Assembly (NCBI RefSeq): GCF_026559675.1
Contig: NZ_CP092891.1
Coordinates: 1,612,001-1,676,000, forward strand
From: Microbacterium oxydans
GTDB lineage: Bacteria; Actinomycetota; Actinomycetes; Actinomycetales; Microbacteriaceae
Direction: 5' to 3'
DNA: 64,000 nucleotides
Shown piece by piece: positions 24,525-32,765 of this stretch (position 1 is its first letter; every line of letters starts with the position of its first letter). The notes beneath the pieces are model-generated. The model was not told where the DNA came from. It was given only the letters and a program-made list of their open reading frames with translations, and did no database searches. A program made the translations under genes and the position numbers.

Positions 24525-25220
24525 TCACATCGACGGTGCGGACGGCCGCTTCCAGTCGTACTCGGTCTCGGGGCGTCCTCGTCCGCCGTAGCGTGCACCC
24601 CGCGTGACCACGCCTGCGGCGACGAGGTGCTCCAGGTATCGACGCACCGAGACGCGGGACATGCCCAGCCTCTCCGCCGCCTCGCTCGCCGAGAGCGGCC
24701 CGTCCGTGCGTAACGCCGCACGGACCCGGTCGAGTGTGGCCGCCGAGAGCCCCTTGGGGACGGTGATCGTGCCGGTGGAACGGCCGAGGAGCGCGTCGAT
24801 CTCGGCCTGTGTCGCCTCGCCCTCCGTCGTGCGCGCCTGGTCCCGGTGCGCGCGGTACTGCTCCATCCGCTCTCGGAACACCGCGAACGGGAACGGCTTG
24901 ACGAGGTACTGGAAGACGCCGAGCGCCGCCATCTGCCGCACGGTGTCGGCATCGCGCACGCCCGTGATCGCGATCACGTCGGTGGCTGCGGCGCGGGTGC
25001 GCAGTGCACGCAGCACGTCGATCCCGGAGCCGTCGGGCATCGTGATGTCGAGCAGGACCAGGTCGAACGCGTCGGCCCCTGGTCGTTCGAGCACCGCGGT
25101 GAGAGCGGCACGTGCGCTGCTGCATTCCCCGGCGGCGACGAACCCGTCCAGGCGTGCCACGTAGTCGCGGTGCAGTTCGAGCGTCAGGGCGTCGTCGTCC
25201 ACGATCAGCGTGCGGATCAT
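24525..25220 (-). CDS. response regulator, CitB/DcuR type
   Basis: A 231-residue regulator. The receiver domain occupies residues 1-120, with the acidic pair DDD near position 8, the phosphoacceptor Asp58 in LVLLDITMPDGSG, and Lys in YLVKPFPF. The C-terminal domain has a helix-turn-helix (LSASEAAERLGMSRVSVRRYLEHLVAAG). The start overlaps the kinase stop as ATGA. It probably activates the neighbouring dctA gene in response to extracellular C4-dicarboxylates or citrate, as in the family. The coupling to dctA is inferred from the divergent layout. Confidence 0.92.
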   Translation of the reverse strand: MIRTLIVDDDALTLELHRDYVARLDGFVAAGECSSARAALTAVLERPGADAFDLVLLDITMPDGSGIDVLRALRTRAAATDVIAITGVRDADTVRQMAALGVFQYLVKPFPFAVFRERMEQYRAHRDQARTTEGEATQAEIDALLGRSTGTITVPKGLSAATLDRVRAALRTDGPLSASEAAERLGMSRVSVRRYLEHLVAAGVVTRGARYGGRGRPETEYDWKRPSAPSM

Positions 25221-26500
25221 GACCGTGACCTCCGTGCCCTCGCGGCGGGGAGCACGACGCGGAACGTCGTCGGCTCGCCGCTCAGCGTGACCGATCCGCC
25301 CGCGCCGGTGACCACCGAACGTACGAGCGCCAATCCGACGCCGCGCCCCTGTGCATCGGTCGGCTTCGTCGAGTAGCCCTGATCGAAGATCCGCGAACGG
25401 AGTGCCTCCGGGATGCCGGGGCCGCTGTCCGAGACCTCGAGCATGATCCCGCCGCCCGGGTCCGGACGCAGCGACACCGCGACCCAGCGGTCGTCGGACT
25501 CGGCGGCCGCGTCCATCGCATTGTCCACGAGGTTGCCGAGCACCGACACCGCGTCGACGGGGGACAGGGGCGTGCGGGGAGTGTCGGGCTCGATGTGCAC
25601 CCGCCAGTCGATGCCGCGCTCCTTGGCCTGCGAGGCCTTGCCGAGCAGCAGGGCGCCCACCGCGGGGTCGCCGTGTCGGCGCGCGGTGACCTGGTCCACG
25701 AGCGACTGGCTCTGCCGCGAGGTCTCCGTGAGGATCTCGATCGCTTCGGCGCTGCGTCCCAGTTCGAGCAGCGCCACGGCGGCGTGCATCCGGTTCCCGT
25801 GCTCGTGGGTCTGCGCCCGCAGTGCTTCGCCCAGCGTGCGGATCGACTCGTAGGACGACACGGCGTCCCGCAGCTGACCGGGTGGCAGATCGCCGGTGAT
25901 CCGCCGTGTCACACGACGGGCGATCAGCGCTCCGCCGGCGCCGAGCGCGACCAGGCCGACGGTGATCCCGAGCGACAGCGGCAGCCGACGGAGCAGGGTG
26001 TCGGCGATGGACTCGGTCGTCACGCCCGCGGCCACCCAGCCGAGCAGCTCGCCGTCGGAATCGGAGACCGGCACGATCGTGCGCACGGACGGGCCGAGCG
26101 TTCCGGTGAACTCCTCGGTGAGCGTGCGCGGGGTCGTCGGGATGGTGCCGAGGTAGTGCCCGCCGATCTGGTCCGTGTCGGGGTGGGTGAGGCGGATGCC
26201 GTCGACGTCCATGATCGTGATGAAGTCGAGTCCCGCGTCGTCGATGACGGCCAGCGAATAGGGCTCGAGGATGCTCGTCGTCGCGGCGTCGTCCGAGGAG
26301 CGCAGCCCGTCGACGACCACGGGCGAGGCGGCGAACGCGGCGGCGGTGGAGGCGGTCACCCGCTCGGCCTCCGATCGGATCGCCCGCTGCGCATCGGTGA
26401 CGAGGAAGACCGCCACGAGGGCGCCGATCAGCACGGCCGCGCCGAGCAGGACGAGGAACACGCGTGAGGCGGTGCTGCGCGCCGGGGAGGTGTGCGCCAT
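25217..26500 (-). CDS. sensor histidine kinase, CitA/DcuS type, lacking the cytoplasmic PAS
   Basis: A 427-residue membrane sensor. TM1 is at about residues 14-34, the extracellular sensor domain at 35-172 (DxDGIRLTHPDTDQIGGHYLG is the family's ligand-domain signature) and TM2 at 173-195. The H-box RAQTHEHGNRMH has His232 as phosphoacceptor. The ATPase domain carries NLVDNAMDA, SDSGPGI and GRGVGLALVRS. Only about 35 residues separate TM2 from the H-box, so the usual cytoplasmic PAS domain is absent and the protein is about 100 residues shorter than typical CitA/DcuS. ATG at 26500 has GGAGGAG upstream. Confidence 0.92.
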   Translation of the reverse strand: MAHTSPARSTASRVFLVLLGAAVLIGALVAVFLVTDAQRAIRSEAERVTASTAAAFAASPVVVDGLRSSDDAATTSILEPYSLAVIDDAGLDFITIMDVDGIRLTHPDTDQIGGHYLGTIPTTPRTLTEEFTGTLGPSVRTIVPVSDSDGELLGWVAAGVTTESIADTLLRRLPLSLGITVGLVALGAGGALIARRVTRRITGDLPPGQLRDAVSSYESIRTLGEALRAQTHEHGNRMHAAVALLELGRSAEAIEILTETSRQSQSLVDQVTARRHGDPAVGALLLGKASQAKERGIDWRVHIEPDTPRTPLSPVDAVSVLGNLVDNAMDAAAESDDRWVAVSLRPDPGGGIMLEVSDSGPGIPEALRSRIFDQGYSTKPTDAQGRGVGLALVRSVVTGAGGSVTLSGEPTTFRVVLPAARARRSRS

Positions 26501-26646
26501 CGCTCTCCTCCGATCGCCGATGATCCGTGCCGAGACCAATACGACCACAAATCGGATCCCGGAGCGAAGTCGGTGACCGTGGATACCGATCGGCGGCGAG
26601 GCAGCCGCCCACCCAGACGACGACGTCGATGATCGAGGAGGACGCG

Positions 26647-28086
26647 ATGGCGCTCACAACAGGATTCTCACTGCCGAAGTTCCACTGGCGGCGCGGGAAG
26701 CAGTCATGGGACCGACACACCTGGCTCTACGTGTCCGTGCTTCTCGCGGTCGTGCTCGGCGCGGTCGTCGGCCTGGTCTGGCCGGAGGTCGGGCAGGCGT
26801 TCGAACCACTGGGCAAGGGCTTCGTGGCGCTGATCAAGATGATGATCGCGCCGATCATCTTCTGCACGATCGTGGTCGGGGTCGGCTCGATCGCCAAGGC
26901 GGCGACCGTCGGCAAGATCGGCGGACTGGCGCTGCTGTACTTCATGGTGATGTCGACGTTCGCCCTCGCGATCGGACTGGTCGTCGGCAACATCATCCAC
27001 CCCGGGGCCGGACTCGACATGGCCTCGTCGACCTATGACGCCGTCGAGGCGGAGGCCAAGACGACGCAGGAGTTCATCCTGGGCATCATCCCGGCGACGT
27101 TCTTCTCGGCGTTCACGGGGGAGAGCGTGCTGCAGGTGCTGTTCATCGCGCTCCTCGTCGGGTTCGCGCTGCAGGGTCTCGGCGAGCGCGGCGCCCCGAT
27201 CATGGAGGCGGTCAAGCAGCTCCAGAAGCTGGTCTTCCGCATCCTCGGCATGATCCTGTGGCTCGCGCCCCTCGGAGCCTTCGGCGCGATCGCCGCGGTC
27301 GTGGGCAAGACGGGCGTCGCCGCGATCTGGAGTCTGGGCACCCTGATGGTCGCGTTCTACATCACGTGCATCCTGTTCATCGTCGTGATCCTGGGCACGC
27401 TGCTGTGGGCCGTGACGCGGGTGAACATCTTCGCGCTCATCAAGTACCTCGCCCGGGAGTACCTGCTGATCGTCGGCACCTCCTCCTCGGAGTCGGCCCT
27501 CCCGCGCCTGATCGCGAAGATGGAGTACGTCGGCGTCTCCAAGCCCGTCGTGGGCATCACCGTGCCGACCGGCTACTCGTTCAACCTCGACGGGACGGCG
27601 ATCTACCTGACGATGGCGTCGCTGTTCATCGCGACCGGGATGGGGCAGCCCATGTCGATCGGCGAGCAGATCGGTCTGCTGGTGTTCATGATCATCGCGA
27701 GCAAGGGAGCAGCAGGCGTCACCGGCGCCGGACTCGCCACGCTCGCCGGAGGTCTGCAGGCCTACCGCCCCGACCTGGTCGACGGCGTCGGGGTCATCGT
27801 CGGGATCGACCGGTTCATGTCGGAGGGGCGCGCCCTGACCAACTTCACCGGCAACGCGGTCGCGACCCTGCTGATCGGCACCTGGACGAAGCAGATCGAC
27901 AGGGACCGGGTGCGTCGTGTCCTCGGCGGGGAGCTGCCGTTCGACGAGTCGCTGCTGGACGGCGTCGATGCGCACGGGAGCGCTGATGCCCCGCAGGCTT
28001 CCGACGTGCAGGAGCTGCGGGAGGCCGCCGTCGCGGAGATGGCGGCGAAGGAGGCGCGGGCCAGGGCTCGCGCCGAGCGCGGCTGA
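26647..28086 (+). CDS. dctA: C4-dicarboxylate:cation symporter
   Basis: A 479-residue sodium/proton:dicarboxylate symporter (DAACS family). It has eight helices, the serine-rich reentrant loop TSSSESALPRLI, the NLDGTAIYL motif and the NFTGNAVATLLIG C-terminal segment with substrate-binding Asn/Asp. It imports succinate, fumarate and malate. ATG at 26647 is preceded by GAGGAGG. It is divergent from the CitA/DcuS-type kinase and is its likely target. A hairpin terminator follows at 28097-28132. Confidence 0.95.
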   Translation: MALTTGFSLPKFHWRRGKQSWDRHTWLYVSVLLAVVLGAVVGLVWPEVGQAFEPLGKGFVALIKMMIAPIIFCTIVVGVGSIAKAATVGKIGGLALLYFMVMSTFALAIGLVVGNIIHPGAGLDMASSTYDAVEAEAKTTQEFILGIIPATFFSAFTGESVLQVLFIALLVGFALQGLGERGAPIMEAVKQLQKLVFRILGMILWLAPLGAFGAIAAVVGKTGVAAIWSLGTLMVAFYITCILFIVVILGTLLWAVTRVNIFALIKYLAREYLLIVGTSSSESALPRLIAKMEYVGVSKPVVGITVPTGYSFNLDGTAIYLTMASLFIATGMGQPMSIGEQIGLLVFMIIASKGAAGVTGAGLATLAGGLQAYRPDLVDGVGVIVGIDRFMSEGRALTNFTGNAVATLLIGTWTKQIDRDRVRRVLGGELPFDESLLDGVDAHGSADAPQASDVQELREAAVAEMAAKEARARARAERG

Positions 28087-28096
28087 CAGGAGAGAG

Positions 28097-28132
28097 GGAT
28101 GCGGGAGTCCGGTGACGCCGGCTCCCGCATCC
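28097..28132. terminator. terminator between dctA and the DUF5302 gene
   Basis: An 11-bp stem (GGATGCGGGAG with CTCCCGCATCC) contains an inner CCGG/CCGG pairing. It lies between convergent genes. Confidence 0.75.
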
Positions 28133-28138
28133 GCGCGG

Positions 28139-28315
28139 TCAACCGCTCTTGCGTCGGAACTCGCGTCGGGTCTGCGGGGCGTTCGCACTGTGCACGGCGG
28201 AGTCGCCGTCGAGGTGTGCCTCGCCCTCCCGGTGGTGCGCGTTCTTCTTCTCGAGCGCTTCCTTGAACTTGCGCTTCATCTCCTCAGCGGAGGTGGCGCC
28301 TTCTTCGGTGCTCAT
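28139..28315 (-). CDS. DUF5302 small protein
   Basis: A 58-residue protein. It starts MSTEEGATSAEEMKRKFKEALEKKN and ends RREFRRKSG. The conserved EEMKRKFKEALEKK core and the FRRKSG tail match the actinobacterial DUF5302 family, and the length is normal. It is very charged, with no membrane segment and no known function. The -10 TAGGCT (28327-28322) ends 6 nt before the ATG, so the mRNA is probably leaderless. Confidence 0.85.
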   Translation of the reverse strand: MSTEEGATSAEEMKRKFKEALEKKNAHHREGEAHLDGDSAVHSANAPQTRREFRRKSG

Positions 28316-28346
28316 GCCCCGAGCCTAGAGCACCGAGTGCGGAGGG

Positions 28347-28931
28347 TCACCCTCTGGTGCGTCGTACGGCGAGGTCGATCAGCACCCCGAGACCGATGGC
28401 GATCACGATCGACACCGGCACGGCGACGAGCGGTCCGCCGGGGAGGATCGCTGCGACGGCCGCACCCACCGCCGCCTGGTAGAGCGCCCACCCGGTGGCG
28501 GCCAGCGCGACGAGGGCGAGATAGCGCGGAGGATGGATCCGCGAGGCTCCGGCGACGAGGTTGATCGCGAGCCGGGCGAAGGGCACGAAGCGGGCGGTGA
28601 ACAGCACCGTGGCCATGCCCCCGTCCAGGCGACGCCGCGCCCAGGAGAGGGCCTGCTGCACCCGGGGCGCGCGCATCCAGCGCCAGCGCTCCGTGCCGAC
28701 CAGCCGTCCGATCAGGTAGCAGCACGCATCGCCGACCGTCGCGGCGGCGGCCGCGCACACGACCACGGCCCAGAGCGGGGGCGTCCCCGTCGTCGCGGCC
28801 AGCGCGCCCAACGCGGTCACGGCGATCTCTCCGGGCAGGACGACGAAGAACGCATCCCCGACCACGAGCAGACACATCAGCGCGAGACTCCACGGGCCGG
28901 CGAGGGATGCGGTCAGAAGATCGGTCGGCAC
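28347..28931 (-). CDS. DedA/SNARE-associated family membrane protein
   Basis: A 194-residue membrane protein. The LPGEIAVTALGALA segment, ATVGDACCYLIGRLVG and FTARFVPFARLAINLVAG (the DedA motif with Arg residues in a membrane segment) are typical. DedA proteins are implicated in lipid-carrier recycling and membrane homeostasis. GTG at 28931 is chosen because a CACAGT hexamer lies 6 nt upstream and the family start fits. The frame extension to 29012 overlaps the promoter of the divergent glycosyltransferase gene. Confidence 0.85.
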   Translation of the reverse strand: MPTDLLTASLAGPWSLALMCLLVVGDAFFVVLPGEIAVTALGALAATTGTPPLWAVVVCAAAAATVGDACCYLIGRLVGTERWRWMRAPRVQQALSWARRRLDGGMATVLFTARFVPFARLAINLVAGASRIHPPRYLALVALAATGWALYQAAVGAAVAAILPGGPLVAVPVSIVIAIGLGVLIDLAVRRTRG

Positions 28932-29070
28932 GCGTCCACTGTGCCTGCGGTCGGTGAACGGGAACCAAAGGCCGGATAGCCGGTGACCCGCCGTCCAGCA
29001 TCCGGTGAACATCTGGTGCCGGAGGCCGTTTGCGGCGAGCGGGCCTGCTCCGCGGCGTCATCCTGGGGCT

Positions 29071-31011
29071 GTGAGAGTAGCGATCGTCACGGAATCCTTC
29101 CTTCCGCACATGAACGGCGTCACCGGCTCCGTGCTGCAGATCCTGCGGCACCTCGAGCAGCGGGGACACGACGCCCACGTCGTCGCCCCGGCAGCCGTCG
29201 GCATCCCCGCCGAGGTCGACGGGGCACCGATCCAGGCGATCCCGAGCCTGCCGCTGCCCGGCTATCGGAACGTCCGGGTGGGCACGTCGACCGCGCATCG
29301 GGTCGCGGCCTCCCTGCGCGGCTTCCGCCCCGATGTCGTGCACCTCGCCTCGCCGTTCGCCCTCGGCTGGCGAGGGGTTCTCGCGGCCCAGCGTCTCGAC
29401 GTGGCCAGCGTCGCCGCCTATCAGACCGATGTCGCGGCCTACACCGAGCGCTACCGGATCGCCGCCACCACGGGCATGGCCCAGACGCACATCGCGCGGC
29501 TGCACCGACGGGCGACGCTCACCCTCGCGCCCTCCGCCGAGTCGGCCCAGCAGCTCGCGGCACTCGGCGTGGACCGGGTGCGTCGTTGGGGACGGGGCGT
29601 CGACGCGGAGCGCTTCCAGCCCACGCGCCGGGATGCGCTCCTCCGCGCCCAGTGGGACACGGACGTGGTGATCGGCTATGTCGGCCGTCTCGCTCCCGAG
29701 AAGCAGGTCGAGGACCTCGCCGCACTGCGGGGCATCCCGGGCACCCGCCTCGTGATCGTCGGAGACGGCCCCAGCAGAGCGCGGCTGGAGACGCTGTTGC
29801 CGGACGCCCTGTTCCTCGGACACCTCGGAGGTGACGCGCTCGCCGCAGCCATGGCCTCCTTCGACCTGTTCGTGCACCCCGGGGAGAGCGAGACGTTCGG
29901 GCAGACGCTGCAGGAGGCGCACGCCAGCGGTGTCCCGGTGATCGCGACCGGGAAGGGCGGCCCGCTCGACCTCGTGCGCATGGGCATCGACGGGTGGCTC
30001 TACCGGCCCGGTGACCTGGACGACCTGCGGATGCGCGTCGCCGACCTCGCCGGAGACGCCCGCAAGCGCCGCGCCTTCGGGAAGGCCGGCCGCGAGGCCG
30101 TGCAGGGACGCAGCTGGGCCAGCGTGTGCGATCAGCTGCTCGACCACTTCGAGGAGGCGCGGACCCTGCATCGTGCGGATGCCGGTGCCCGCGCTCGCCG
30201 CGTCGTCCGACCGGAGCCGCCCGCCCCGGTCGCCGCCCGTCGCTGGCGTCGCTTCGTCGCGCTGGGCGACTCCCTCACGGAAGGGCTCTGCGACCCCGCA
30301 CCCGACGGCGCCCTGCGCGGATGGGCGGATCGCCTCGCCCTCCTGCTCGCCGCGCAGGGAGGGCTGCACTACGCGAACCTCGCGATCCGATCGAAGCGGG
30401 TCCGTGACGTCTCGGGCACCCAGCTCGAGCGCGCCCTCGAGCTGCGTCCGGACCTGGTCTCGATCCTGATCGGCGCCAACGATCTCGTGAAGCACCGGGT
30501 CGACGTGTCCGCGCTCGCCGCGGAGGTCGAAGACACGGTGCGGCGCCTGCGGGGGATCGGCGCCGATGTGCTCCTGGTCACCCCGTTCCTCCCCGGGCGC
30601 CGTGCCGCGGCGATCTACACGCGGCGGTTCGCCGCCTTCGCGACCGCGCTGGCGGGGATCGCGACGCGCACGGGGGCGATCCTCATCGACACCGACCTGC
30701 ATCCGACGCTGGGTGAGCGGCCGAACTGGGGGGAGGACCTCGTGCACCTCAGCAGCAGAGGGCATCGTTTCCTCGCCTATCGGGCGGGCGAGATGCTCGG
30801 GGTGCCGGACGCGGACGCTCTCGGAGCCCTCGACGCCGCACTGCACGAGCACGAGGCCATCGGCGCCGGCGTGTGGTGGCGGCGGCACGCGCTGCCGTGG
30901 GTCTGGCGTCGTCTGCACGGTCGGGCCGCGGGCGACGGGCGGTCGGCGAAGCACGACGACTACGTGTACCTCGGCCGGGCGACCGCCGGGCGCGGGGTCT
31001 CCGTCGGCTGA
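29071..31011 (+). CDS. glycosyltransferase family 4 fused to SGNH/GDSL hydrolase
   Basis: A 646-residue two-domain protein. Residues 1-370 form a GT-B, GT4-type glycosyltransferase (MgtA/PimB-like). It has VRVAIVTESFLPHMNGV at the start, IGYVGRLAPEKQVEDL, and the EX7E motif in GESETFGQTLQEA. Residues about 395-600 form an SGNH hydrolase. Block I is ALGDSLTEG (Ser401), block III is IGANDLVKH and block V is DLVHLSSRGH (Asp556, His559). The frame is continuous, so this is a real fusion. The glycosyltransferase should mannosylate or glucosylate a lipid; the hydrolase may deacylate or deacetylate the same product. GTG 29071 lies 6 nt after CATCCT, a near -10. Confidence 0.88.
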   Translation: MRVAIVTESFLPHMNGVTGSVLQILRHLEQRGHDAHVVAPAAVGIPAEVDGAPIQAIPSLPLPGYRNVRVGTSTAHRVAASLRGFRPDVVHLASPFALGWRGVLAAQRLDVASVAAYQTDVAAYTERYRIAATTGMAQTHIARLHRRATLTLAPSAESAQQLAALGVDRVRRWGRGVDAERFQPTRRDALLRAQWDTDVVIGYVGRLAPEKQVEDLAALRGIPGTRLVIVGDGPSRARLETLLPDALFLGHLGGDALAAAMASFDLFVHPGESETFGQTLQEAHASGVPVIATGKGGPLDLVRMGIDGWLYRPGDLDDLRMRVADLAGDARKRRAFGKAGREAVQGRSWASVCDQLLDHFEEARTLHRADAGARARRVVRPEPPAPVAARRWRRFVALGDSLTEGLCDPAPDGALRGWADRLALLLAAQGGLHYANLAIRSKRVRDVSGTQLERALELRPDLVSILIGANDLVKHRVDVSALAAEVEDTVRRLRGIGADVLLVTPFLPGRRAAAIYTRRFAAFATALAGIATRTGAILIDTDLHPTLGERPNWGEDLVHLSSRGHRFLAYRAGEMLGVPDADALGALDAALHEHEAIGAGVWWRRHALPWVWRRLHGRAAGDGRSAKHDDYVYLGRATAGRGVSVG

Positions 31012-31028
31012 GGGTCTCCGTCGGCTGA
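30995..31028 (+). repeat. 17-bp tandem duplication across a stop codon
   Basis: GGGTCTCCGTCGGCTGA occurs twice head-to-tail. The first copy ends the glycosyltransferase-SGNH gene, including its TGA. The second copy follows immediately outside the gene. Confidence 0.95.
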
Positions 31029-31083
31029 GGGGCCTCCGGGCGTCTGCGTCAGCAGAAGCCGGCGCCGACGCAGGGTCCGGGAG

Positions 31084-32394
31084 TCAGCGTCGGCCCATGC
31101 CGTGGTACTGCCAGCCGGCCGCGCGCCAGGCCGCGGCGTCGAGGCAGTTGCGGCCGTCGACCATGATCCGTCCGCGGACGAGGCCGCCCGCGTGCACGGG
31201 GGAGAGGTCGCGGCGGTACTCGTCCCACTCGGTGACGATGACGACCGCGTCCGCCTCCCGGAGCGCGTCGTCCCGGTGCCGTGCGTACCCGAGCTGCGGG
31301 TGCGCGGCCATGGCGTTGTCGATGGCCGCCGGGTCCGTCACGACCACGTCGGCGCCGAGTCCGCGCAGTCGTACCGCGACGTCGAGGGCGGGGGAGTCTC
31401 GGATGTCGTCGCTGAACGGCTTGAACGCCGCGCCCAGGACCGCGATCCGCCGTCCGAAGACGAGCCCGCCGAGTGCGTCGACGACGAGTTGGACCGCGCG
31501 GTCGCGGCGGCGGAGGTTGATGGCGTCGACCTCGCGGAGGAAGCCGACGGCCTCGCCGCGTCCCAGCTCCTCCGCGCGCGCCGCGAACGCGCGGATGTCC
31601 TTCGGGAGGCAGCCGCCGCCGAAGCCGATCCCGGCGCCGAGGTAGCGTCGGCCGATCCGGGAGTCGTGGCCGAGTGCGTCGGCGAGCAGCGACACGTCGG
31701 CACCGGAGGCCTCGGCGATCTCGGCCATGGCATTGATGAAGGAGATCTTGGTGGCGAGGAACGCGTTCGCCGCGCCCTTGACCAGTTCCGCGGTGGCGAG
31801 GTCGGTCACCAGGAACGGGGTGCCCGAGGCGATCGCGGGTGCGTACGCCTCACGGAGCACGTCGACGGCGCGCCGCCCCTCCGCATCCGGCTCCGCACCG
31901 ACCACCAGACGGTCCGGGGTCAGGGTGTCGTGCACCGCCCAGCCCTCGCGGAGGAACTCGGGGTTCCACACCAGGGTCGCGCCGCTGTCCGCGATCAGCG
32001 CCGACAGCTGCGCCGCGGTGCCGACCGGCACGGTCGACTTCCCGGCGACCACGTCCCCCGGGCGGAGGTGGGGGAGCAGCGACTCGAGCGCGGCGTCGAC
32101 GTACTGCAGGTCTGCGGCGTGACCTCCGGGGAGCTGCGGTGTCCCGACGGCGAGGAAGTGCACCTCCGCACCCTCGGCATCCGCCATCCGTCCGCTGAAC
32201 CGCAGCCGACCGGAGCGGAGCCCTTCGGTGAGGAGCTCGGACAGTCGTGGCTCGAAGAACGGTGCCGCACCGGATGCCAGCGTGGCGACCCGGTGCTCGT
32301 CGACGTCGATGCCGATGACGTCGTGTCCGATCGAGGCCATGGCGGCGGCGTGCACGGCACCGAGGTACCCGCAGCCGATCACTGACATGCGCAT
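31084..32394 (-). CDS. UDP-glucose 6-dehydrogenase family protein
   Basis: A 436-residue UDP-sugar dehydrogenase. The Rossmann motif GCGYLGAVHAA is at the N-terminus. The catalytic Cys262 lies in GFGGGCLPKD, with Lys206 and Asn210 in the ELVKGAANAFLATK helix. It converts UDP-glucose (or a related UDP-hexose) to the uronate using two NAD+. A TGTGCT hexamer 6 nt before the ATG is a weak leaderless promoter candidate. It converges with the glycosyltransferase fusion, so a joint role in a surface glycan is possible but only suggested by position. Confidence 0.93.
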   Translation of the reverse strand: MRMSVIGCGYLGAVHAAAMASIGHDVIGIDVDEHRVATLASGAAPFFEPRLSELLTEGLRSGRLRFSGRMADAEGAEVHFLAVGTPQLPGGHAADLQYVDAALESLLPHLRPGDVVAGKSTVPVGTAAQLSALIADSGATLVWNPEFLREGWAVHDTLTPDRLVVGAEPDAEGRRAVDVLREAYAPAIASGTPFLVTDLATAELVKGAANAFLATKISFINAMAEIAEASGADVSLLADALGHDSRIGRRYLGAGIGFGGGCLPKDIRAFAARAEELGRGEAVGFLREVDAINLRRRDRAVQLVVDALGGLVFGRRIAVLGAAFKPFSDDIRDSPALDVAVRLRGLGADVVVTDPAAIDNAMAAHPQLGYARHRDDALREADAVVIVTEWDEYRRDLSPVHAGGLVRGRIMVDGRNCLDAAAWRAAGWQYHGMGRR

Positions 32395-32765
32395 GGACTC
32401 AGCACAGCCCGGGTCCCTCTCCTCGCGACGTCTGCGAGGTGAACGGCCGATGGCGAGTGCATGTCCGCTCCGCGACGCTCGTGCGGTCCCGTGCCCGGAC
32501 GCGGTTTTCGCGGCCTGCGCTGGTAGGGTGGACGAGGTTGACGTGTGTCAACCGCACAATTTCACATCGACTCACGGAGCGAGCGGCGGAGAAGCTGGTC
32601 CCCTGTGGTGGGTTCCTCGGCGGATGTCGGGTGGCTTTCTACTGGTGGCCAGCGCAGGCGACATTCGCGGGAATGCCCGCGCGCCCGAACCCTTCCGCTC
32701 CGCTCCTTTGAACACGCTCGCGCGTCACATGGACTCGCGAGTCTAAACAAAGAAGGAGAGACCTC
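32395..32765 (+). promoter_or_regulatory. pnp upstream region with structured leader RNA (Actino-pnp-like)
   Basis: This 371-base stretch has no gene. A TAGGGT hexamer (32524-32529) is a candidate -10, giving a leader of about 230 nt. Within it, 32594-32600 (GCTGGTC) pairs with 32647-32653 (GGCCAGC) around an internal G-rich segment. A second hairpin, CGCGGG-AATG-CCCGCG, spans 32666-32681. Actinobacterial pnp genes are known to carry a conserved 5' UTR structure called the Actino-pnp motif; position and shape fit, but I could not test covariation. Such leaders are thought to let PNPase regulate its own mRNA. Confidence 0.6.

Noticed and set aside
22102..25125. 1007-codon open frame on the minus strand
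   Set aside because: It lies antisense to the monooxygenase, reductase and flavin oxidase genes and then overlaps the response regulator in another frame. The translation is rich in Arg, Gly and His with no domain, typical of a GC-rich shadow frame.
28312..30954. 880-codon open frame on the minus strand across DedA and the glycosyltransferase fusion
   Set aside because: Shadow of the real fusion gene. No start context and no motif.
32538..32560. TTGACG-CACAAT as a pnp promoter
   Set aside because: The spacer is only 11 bp. TAGGGT at 32524 is a better though still weak candidate.
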